This document shows, piece after piece, positions 59,763 to 64,000 of a stretch of DNA of 64,000 nt. Position numbers and translations under genes: made by a program. The notes under the pieces are model-generated. The model searched no databases and was not told the DNA's origin. It was given only the letters and a program-made list of their open reading frames with translations. Origin of the DNA: Paraburkholderia kururiensis (GTDB lineage: Bacteria; Pseudomonadota; Gammaproteobacteria; Burkholderiales; Burkholderiaceae); the NCBI RefSeq assembly GCF_034424375.1, contig NZ_CP139965.1:6613281-6677280 (forward strand), read 5' to 3'. Numbering within the stretch: position 1 is the stretch's first letter; each line of letters opens with the position of its first letter.

Positions 59763-60218
59763 ATGCGCCGCAACGCCACTCATCATTCGAAGCGGAAAAA
59801 ACCATTGACGCGAGAGATGCTCCTGCCATTGCCGCGAGCCACTACGCGCCTGATGTCGCTGGAGAATCACCTTGCGCTCGTCGCGATACGTTCAGGCAAC
59901 GGCGAGGCCGATCATGTCAGTTGCCTGTTGAAGGTGGTCTATCTTGCCTGGTTCATGCTGGACAAGCCAACCCCAGATGAAAGAGCACTGCTTCTCCTCG
60001 CGGAAGAAGTACTTGATCGCAGCATGACCGAGGCAGCACACGGGGGCCAATGGAGACTATCTGACGACGACTACGCCGTCATCGAGCAGGTTCTCACCTT
60101 CCACGATCGGCAGCTCGACTCGCTACCGTCGCATCGGTACGCGCTTGCCTGGCAGCGGCTGACCCGACTCGCGATTGGCTCCGGTCTTCAGAGCTTGCCG
60201 ATGCCCGGGCTCGCTTGA
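59763..60218 (+). CDS. Burkholderiaceae-type hypothetical protein
   Basis: A 151-residue helical protein. A basic start (RRNATHHSKRKKP) is followed by a well-formed block LMSLENHLALVAIRSGNGEAD, SCLLKVVYLAWFML and a C-terminal HDRQLDSLPSHRYALAWQRL. This pattern resembles a group of uncharacterised proteins I associate with Burkholderia genomes, with no known function. The gene follows AT-richer DNA and ends before a hairpin terminator. Confidence 0.65.
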   Translation: MRRNATHHSKRKKPLTREMLLPLPRATTRLMSLENHLALVAIRSGNGEADHVSCLLKVVYLAWFMLDKPTPDERALLLLAEEVLDRSMTEAAHGGQWRLSDDDYAVIEQVLTFHDRQLDSLPSHRYALAWQRLTRLAIGSGLQSLPMPGLA

Positions 60219-60255
60219 GAAAGCCACACATGTCTTAAATCGTCGCGTATGGAGG

Positions 60256-60281
60256 TCGGGGCAGCTAAGGAACTGCCCCGA
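60256..60281 (+). terminator. Terminator-like hairpin after the 151-residue gene
   Basis: A perfect 9-bp stem TCGGGGCAG/CTGCCCCGA (60256-60264 and 60273-60281, loop 8 nt) is followed by GAGCTTTTG. It begins 38 nt after the stop of the gene at 60218. Confidence 0.55.
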
Positions 60282-60365
60282 GAGCTTTTGCTGCCGGCGC
60301 CATACCGCACTCAGATCCGACGCGCGGTATGCCGAGCTACCGCGCTAAAGCCAACGGCGGCGACC

Positions 60366-60764
60366 TCAGTTCAGCAGTTCAGGTGGCAATTTTCCGCCAT
60401 TCGCGGCAAGCGCTTGCATCAATTGTTTGTGGAGCCAGATGTTCATTGCGGCGGAGTCGCTCATGTCTCCGCCGTACTTCAGTTCCTGGGCCAGTTGCTT
60501 GCGATGTTCCAGGCTACTGTCCATGCCCAATGCTTTCATGGCGTCGACAATCGACGTGCGCCAGTTCAGCGTTTGGCCGCTCTCGCTCGCCAGTTGCTCC
60601 ATCACCGCGGCGACGTCGACATCCGCGAGCGGGGCAGCGGCCGGGGCAGCGTCCGTCGCCGCTTGCGCGGCGACAGGATCGGGCGTGGGCTGCGCTGCAG
60701 GCGCCGGTTGATCCGGCTTCGCCTTGCCGAAAAGCTTGCTTACGATGTCACCGAAAATACTCAT
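60366..60764 (-). CDS. DUF3597 family protein
   Basis: A 132-residue protein with the characteristic opening MSIFGDIVSKLFGKAKP, an Ala/Pro-rich linker (about 18-50) and a C-terminal helical domain (DVAAVMEQLASESGQTLNWRT; GMDSSLEHRKQLAQELKY; WLHKQLMQALAANGGKLP). DUF3597 function is unknown. The start at 60764 follows GGGAGA. Stands alone on the minus strand. Confidence 0.85.
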   Translation of the reverse strand: MSIFGDIVSKLFGKAKPDQPAPAAQPTPDPVAAQAATDAAPAAAPLADVDVAAVMEQLASESGQTLNWRTSIVDAMKALGMDSSLEHRKQLAQELKYGGDMSDSAAMNIWLHKQLMQALAANGGKLPPELLN

Positions 60765-60963
60765 TGAAATCTCCCAAGGGTTTGCAATCGACGCCCGTTC
60801 CTGGCGCGCGCACATCATGGTACGCGGGCACCCATCGCGCTTCGAGACAAAATACGTCAAAGATTGTTAAAGGCTATGTAGTGCACCGGATATAAGCAAA
60901 CAGCGCTCTACAGGCTCGAGCGTCGTGAAAAAGGAAGGGAGCGCACGCGGCAGTCCTCTGAAC

Positions 60964-61007
60964 GAAAAAAGGCGGCGCAGGGACGCTGGAATGCGCCCTG
61001 CGCCGCC
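60964..61007 (-). terminator. Rho-independent terminator of the 79-residue gene
   Basis: A 12-bp GC stem GGCGGCGCAGGG/CCCTGCGCCGCC (60971-60982 and 60996-61007) is followed on the minus strand by six T residues. It lies about 55 nt downstream of the secreted peptide gene. Confidence 0.8.
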
Positions 61008-61062
61008 GAAGTCAGCTCATTCCGGATGCCCCGGAAAAGGTCTGCGTCCGGGTGGCAACGCC

Positions 61063-61302
61063 TTACTGGCTAGCTGCCTTGCTCGGCGCAGCAACGCCGG
61101 CGTGGTGCTTGCGCTGATGACGGCGCTTATGACGATGATGTTTCACCGGTTCGGCACTACTCGTAGCACTCGCCAGTGCCGGTGCCGGAGCGGCCACGGT
61201 GACGCTCGGGCTCGACGGCGTCAGCACAGTAGACGATGCCTGCGCGAAAACCGCGCCAGAGAATGCAAACGCGATCAGTGCGACAGCAATATTCCGCTTC
61301 AT
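61063..61302 (-). CDS. Small secreted basic protein
   Basis: A 79-residue precursor with a clear Sec signal (MKRNIAVALIAFAFSGAVFA, cleavage after about residue 20-22). The mature part is a Ser/Thr/Ala/Pro-rich stretch followed by a His/Lys/Arg cluster (KHHRHKRRHQRKHH). The start at 61302 has a perfect AAGGAGG site. Function unknown; a cationic, possibly metal- or surface-binding periplasmic peptide. A 14-bp palindrome lies about 40 nt upstream and a strong terminator downstream, so it is a complete single-gene unit. Confidence 0.75.
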   Translation of the reverse strand: MKRNIAVALIAFAFSGAVFAQASSTVLTPSSPSVTVAAPAPALASATSSAEPVKHHRHKRRHQRKHHAGVAAPSKAASQ

Positions 61303-61338
61303 GATGTCCTCCTTCCAGTTAAATAAATTTGAGCAACA

Positions 61339-61352
61339 GTTCAGTACTGAAC
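61339..61352. promoter_or_regulatory. Perfect 14-bp palindrome upstream of the secreted peptide gene
   Basis: GTTCAGTACTGAAC is a perfect palindrome centred about 43 nt before the ATG, where an operator overlapping a promoter would be expected. No regulator gene is adjacent. Confidence 0.4.
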
Positions 61353-61505
61353 AACGCCGAAAACGCACTCCGGCGCGATACTCCCTCGATGCCACCAACC
61401 AGACGACGGCTGTATTGACGCTTTCCTGAACATCCGCACACGCTGCAAGGGGTGCACGGATATCGTTTCGTCATTGCATCAAGCAGCCGTTATTGGACCT
61501 GGCGA

Positions 61506-61700
61506 TCAGAACCTGTAGCGAATGCCGACGCAGGTAACGACCTGGTGGTCCTTGGACGATACGCCCGAGTTTCCGGAGATGTACGCCGGAGCAATGCCTT
61601 GGCGCTGCCGGTACACCAGCTGACCATAGACGTCGGTGCGCTTCGAAAAAACGTAGTCGGCCATCACGCCCGCCTGATTTTCACGTTCCACGCCCTCGCC
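61506..61700 (-). pseudogene. C-terminal remnant of a Gram-negative porin
   Basis: The frame encodes the last strands of a trimeric porin: ADYVFSKRTDVYGQLVYRQR and the terminal GIRYRF, whose final Phe is the usual outer-membrane insertion signal. About 60 codons remain; an in-frame stop at 61701-61703 and no porin sequence beyond show that the first 80-85 percent of the gene is missing. It lies near the IS element, so deletion by rearrangement is likely. Confidence 0.75.
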
Positions 61701-61753
61701 CTAGCGTGCATTCGGCCGCCATTTGATGGTCTTTAACATGGTTGGATCCGACA

Positions 61754-61945
61754 TCACAGAATGATGCGCAGAATGAGATGGACAAAACCCCATGCGAACA
61801 GCAACGCCACAGGAATCACGGCCAACGTCCCCATCAGTTCCCTGAACGAATAAGGTTGTGGGCCAGGGCCCGACAAATCGGCCCGAACGCCAGTCAGCTG
61901 CGAGGCTTTGACATCTCGCAGCCCAGTCTTTTCCCCATAGCCCAT
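61754..61945 (-). CDS. Small single-pass membrane protein
   Basis: A 63-residue protein with a polar N-terminus and one C-terminal transmembrane helix (about 38-61, LMGTLAVIPVALLFAWGFVHLI). The start at 61945 has GGGAGA about 5-8 nt upstream. No family recognised. It is 31 nt downstream of the next hypothetical gene on the same strand. Confidence 0.55.
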   Translation of the reverse strand: MGYGEKTGLRDVKASQLTGVRADLSGPGPQPYSFRELMGTLAVIPVALLFAWGFVHLILRIIL

Positions 61946-61976
61946 TTTTTATCTCCCGGTCGCCCGGTAGTCGTTT

Positions 61977-62237
61977 TTAAACAGTCGCGCGCAACATATA
62001 ATCGATGACGATCTGCGCCTGCACAGCGGCAGCCTCGACAGCCGCCGCAGCGCTGTCCCGCGTAACCTCCACCGGTGATACCGGGCCCCCCTGCGTGTCC
62101 AACCCTTTGATGTTTACCGCAGCAGCAAAGGCGCGGGGAGGCAGCCATTTAAATTCGACATTGCCAGCGCGATGACAAACCGCCTTGAGCTCCATCGTCA
62201 ATTCAAAGCCGCGATAAACGTAGGTGAGTATCTGCAT
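61977..62237 (-). CDS. Hypothetical protein
   Basis: An 86-residue protein opening MQILTYVYRGFELTMELKAV and ending in an Ala-rich helix (DSAAAAVEAAAVQAQIVIDYML). The beta-strand pattern at the start looks genuine. In-frame ATGs at 62264, 62237 and 62195 are all without a good ribosome binding site; 62237 is chosen for the compact N-terminal strand. No named domain recognised. Confidence 0.55.
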   Translation of the reverse strand: MQILTYVYRGFELTMELKAVCHRAGNVEFKWLPPRAFAAAVNIKGLDTQGGPVSPVEVTRDSAAAAVEAAAVQAQIVIDYMLRATV

Positions 62238-62473
62238 CGAAATGACCACAGACGAAGCGAACATTAGTTAAACGATACTCTCAATCAAAAGCGAAAAAGT
62301 CACGCTTTCTGAACGAAATTACGCGCGATCAGGCCAGGTGATGACTTGTTGATCGATGTCGCTTCGCTGCCGTGTCAGTACTCGATGCCATTCGCATCGA
62401 ATGCTGATGGCGGGACCTGCTCCCCGCGTTTAGTACGGTGACGGTGTAGAGTCCGTTCCAGAGAGGAACGGCA

Positions 62474-62734
62474 ATGAAGAAGCGATTCACCGAAGAACAA
62501 ATCATCGGCATCTTGAAGGAAGCCGAGGCCGGGCTGAAGCCGGCGGAGCTGTGCCGCAAGCACGGCATATCGGAAGCGACCTACTACAACTGGAAAGCGA
62601 AGTTCGGCGGGATGACGGTCTCCGAAGCGCAGCGCCTGAAGGAACTGGAGCAGGAGAACAACAAGCTCAAGCGCTTGTTGGCCGAATCAATGCTCGACAA
62701 CGCCGCGCTGAAGGACCTGCTGGCCCGAAAGTAG
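62474..62734 (+). CDS. IS3-family OrfA (transposase N-terminal part)
   Basis: An 86-residue HTH protein: KKRFTEEQIIGILKEAEAG, CRKHGISEATYYNWK (the DNA-binding helix) and a leucine-zipper-like tail (LKELEQENNKLKRLLAE) for multimerisation. It reads into OrfB by a -1 shift at the CGAAAG near its stop, giving the fused transposase. Intact. Confidence 0.93.
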   Translation: MKKRFTEEQIIGILKEAEAGLKPAELCRKHGISEATYYNWKAKFGGMTVSEAQRLKELEQENNKLKRLLAESMLDNAALKDLLARK

Positions 62735-62772
62735 CAAGCCCGCAGGCCAGGCGCGAAGCGGTCCGGATATTG

Positions 62773-63600
62773 ATGACCGAACGCGCCATGGGTGTTACCC
62801 GGGCCTGCGGGTTGGTAGGGATTTCGCGCTCGCTGTTTCACTACGAATCACGCCGCCGAATTGAGGACGAAGCGCTGACTGGCCGGATGATGGCCATCGC
62901 TGCGCAGAAGCGCCGTTACGGCTATCGCCGGATTCACGTGCTGTTGCAGCGAGATGGCTGCCTGGCCAACCACAAGCGCATCTGGCGCCTGTACAGCAAG
63001 GCGGGACTGAGTGTGCCTAAGCGGCGACGCAAGCGTATTGCGGCTGTCGAGCGCACGCCGCTTCCGGTACCAGCAGGCCCGAATCAGAGCTGGTCGATGG
63101 ACTTCGTTTCTGACGGGCTGGCCTATGGTCGGCGGTTTCGATGCCTGAACGTGGTCGACGACTACACGCGGGAGTGCCTGGCCATCGAGGTCGATACTTC
63201 ATTGCCGGGCCTACGCGTGCAGCAAGTGCTCGAGCGGCTCAGGGAGATGCGAGGCTTACCCGCATCCATCACGGTCGACAACGGGCCGGAGTTCGCTGGT
63301 AAGGTGCTGGATACATGGGCCTACGAAGCCGGTGTCACGCTGTCGTTCATCCGGCCTGGCAAGCCGGTGGAGAATGCCTATATCGAGAGCTTCAACGGGC
63401 AGTTCCGCGATGAATGCCTGAACGAGCACTGGTTCGTCTCAATGCGCCACGCCAAGCGGCTGATTGAGGAATGGCGTATCGAGTACAACACCGAGCGGCC
63501 TCATAGTTCACTCGACTATCTGACGCCCGTGCAGTTCGCTCAGGCGCACGATGCAAAACAGCAGTTTTTAACCTCGGACTCTAACTGCAGTTCGGACTAA
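62773..63600 (+). CDS. IS3-family OrfB (transposase catalytic part)
   Basis: The frame is open from the -1 shift point (about 62728) and contains an independent ATG at 62773. It encodes the rve integrase core with the DDE triad in SMDFVSD, VDNGPEF and ENAYIESFNG, preceded by HTH_21 (QKRRYGYRRIHVLL). No disruption is seen, so the element may be active. In practice it is made as an OrfAB fusion. Confidence 0.92.
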   Translation: MTERAMGVTRACGLVGISRSLFHYESRRRIEDEALTGRMMAIAAQKRRYGYRRIHVLLQRDGCLANHKRIWRLYSKAGLSVPKRRRKRIAAVERTPLPVPAGPNQSWSMDFVSDGLAYGRRFRCLNVVDDYTRECLAIEVDTSLPGLRVQQVLERLREMRGLPASITVDNGPEFAGKVLDTWAYEAGVTLSFIRPGKPVENAYIESFNGQFRDECLNEHWFVSMRHAKRLIEEWRIEYNTERPHSSLDYLTPVQFAQAHDAKQQFLTSDSNCSSD

Positions 63601-63636
63601 AACCGGGGGCAGGTCAGATGGCGCGGAGATAGACCT

Positions 63637-64000
63637 CTATAGCGATTCCCCTGCTAGCGGCATATGAATCGCACTGGCGAGTTGCCCCGCGGCGACAGGA
63701 CGGGAGATGTGCCATCCCTGTACGGCGTCTACGGCGACCATCCGGGCAAGATCCAAGTCGCGCTCTGTCTCAATACCCTCGAGTACGGAGCGCATCCCTA
63801 ACCGCCTTGCCAGATCAGCGCACAGCTTGATGATGTGCTGAGCGTCTCCAAACTCGCGCGCCTGCGCTACGAGAAACCGGTCTATCTTTACCTCACTAAC
63901 CGGCAACGATGCGAGGCGCAGCAGTGACGAATGCCCCCGTCCGAAATCGTCTATGGAAACACGATATCCATTTGCATGAAGAATCGCCGTTCTGGATACC
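63637..64000 (-). CDS. EAL-domain cyclic-di-GMP phosphodiesterase, 5'-truncated by the window edge
   Basis: The C-terminal 120 residues of an EAL domain. The frame is open to the right edge: upstream of the apparent TTG at 63906 it continues as SIDDFGRGHSSLLRLASLPV, containing the paired Asp residues for metal binding, then VSEVKIDRFLV, VLEGIETERDL and QGWHISRP. The N-terminal part, including the EAL motif, is outside the window. The stop lies 20 nt from the IS right end, so the insertion is just downstream and the gene is not interrupted here. Confidence 0.88.
   Translation of the reverse strand, partial: VSRTAILHANGYRVSIDDFGRGHSSLLRLASLPVSEVKIDRFLVAQAREFGDAQHIIKLCADLARRLGMRSVLEGIETERDLDLARMVAVDAVQGWHISRPVAAGQLASAIHMPLAGESL

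Larger units (their letters stand above)
62413..63616 (+). mobile_element. IS3-family insertion sequence, IS407 group
   Basis: About 1.2 kb with the two overlapping frames typical of IS3 elements. The right end carries GGACTAAAACCGGGGGCAGG, complementary to the usual IS407-type terminal repeat; the left end GGACCTGCTCCCCGCG matches it imperfectly. A 7-bp identical sequence GATGGCG lies directly outside both proposed ends (62406-62412 and 63617-63623). Exact ends are approximate within a few bases. Confidence 0.85.

Noticed and set aside
1..64000. tRNA, rRNA or CRISPR arrays
   Set aside because: No cloverleaf with CCA-type end, no rRNA core sequence and no regularly spaced direct repeats were noticed on either strand.

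Overview
The window is GC-rich, densely coded DNA in the style of the Burkholderiaceae (Burkholderia/Paraburkholderia/Caballeronia group). Grounds for this are the codon usage, the type VI secretion gene order, the DUF3597 and other Burkholderia-type small proteins, a Burkholderia-type porin tail and an IS407-group insertion sequence. The placement is inferred from recognised families, not computed. No rRNA, tRNA or CRISPR array was seen.

Left third (1-33 kb) is catabolic and transport DNA. It starts with a 5'-truncated AstE/AspA-type zinc acylase. A DUF3311 + sodium:solute symporter pair follows. Next is a long minus-strand operon, 13109 to 3110: peptide-type ABC transporter, HyuA and HyuB, and a 56-residue disordered protein. 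It looks like import plus ring opening of a hydantoin- or oxoproline-like compound. Then come a membrane GGDEF-EAL protein, an MHS-family transporter with an IclR regulator, and a methyltransferase. A polar amino-acid ABC operon ends in IclR, RidA and a hypothetical gene, with LysR and a divergent aldo-keto reductase upstream. A sugar-type ABC operon has a Tat-type binding protein and a single-domain ATPase. An ECF sigma/anti-sigma pair has a candidate self-recognised promoter.

Middle (33-54.5 kb) is a type VI secretion cluster in three transcription units: tssM-tagF-ompA (plus); TPR lipoprotein-tssB-tssC-hcp-tssE-tssF-tssG-tssH-tssA (minus); tssJ-tssK-tssL (plus). Twelve of the thirteen core tss genes are present. 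VgrG (tssI), PAAR, effectors and the Ppk/Ppp/Fha switch are absent from the window. Beside tssM lie a VanY-type peptidase and an Ala-rich membrane protein with a four-cysteine tail, which may belong to the system. hcp is bracketed by hairpins.

Right part (54.5-64 kb) holds a TetR gene, a small membrane protein and a divergent DUF3313 lipoprotein + PqiB-like MCE gene behind a perfect palindromic operator. An AT-richer, poorly coding stretch follows (about 58.5-59.7 kb), then several small Burkholderia-type genes, a porin remnant, an IS3-family (IS407 group) element and the C-terminal part of an EAL-domain protein running off the right edge. This end has the marks of a plastic accessory region.
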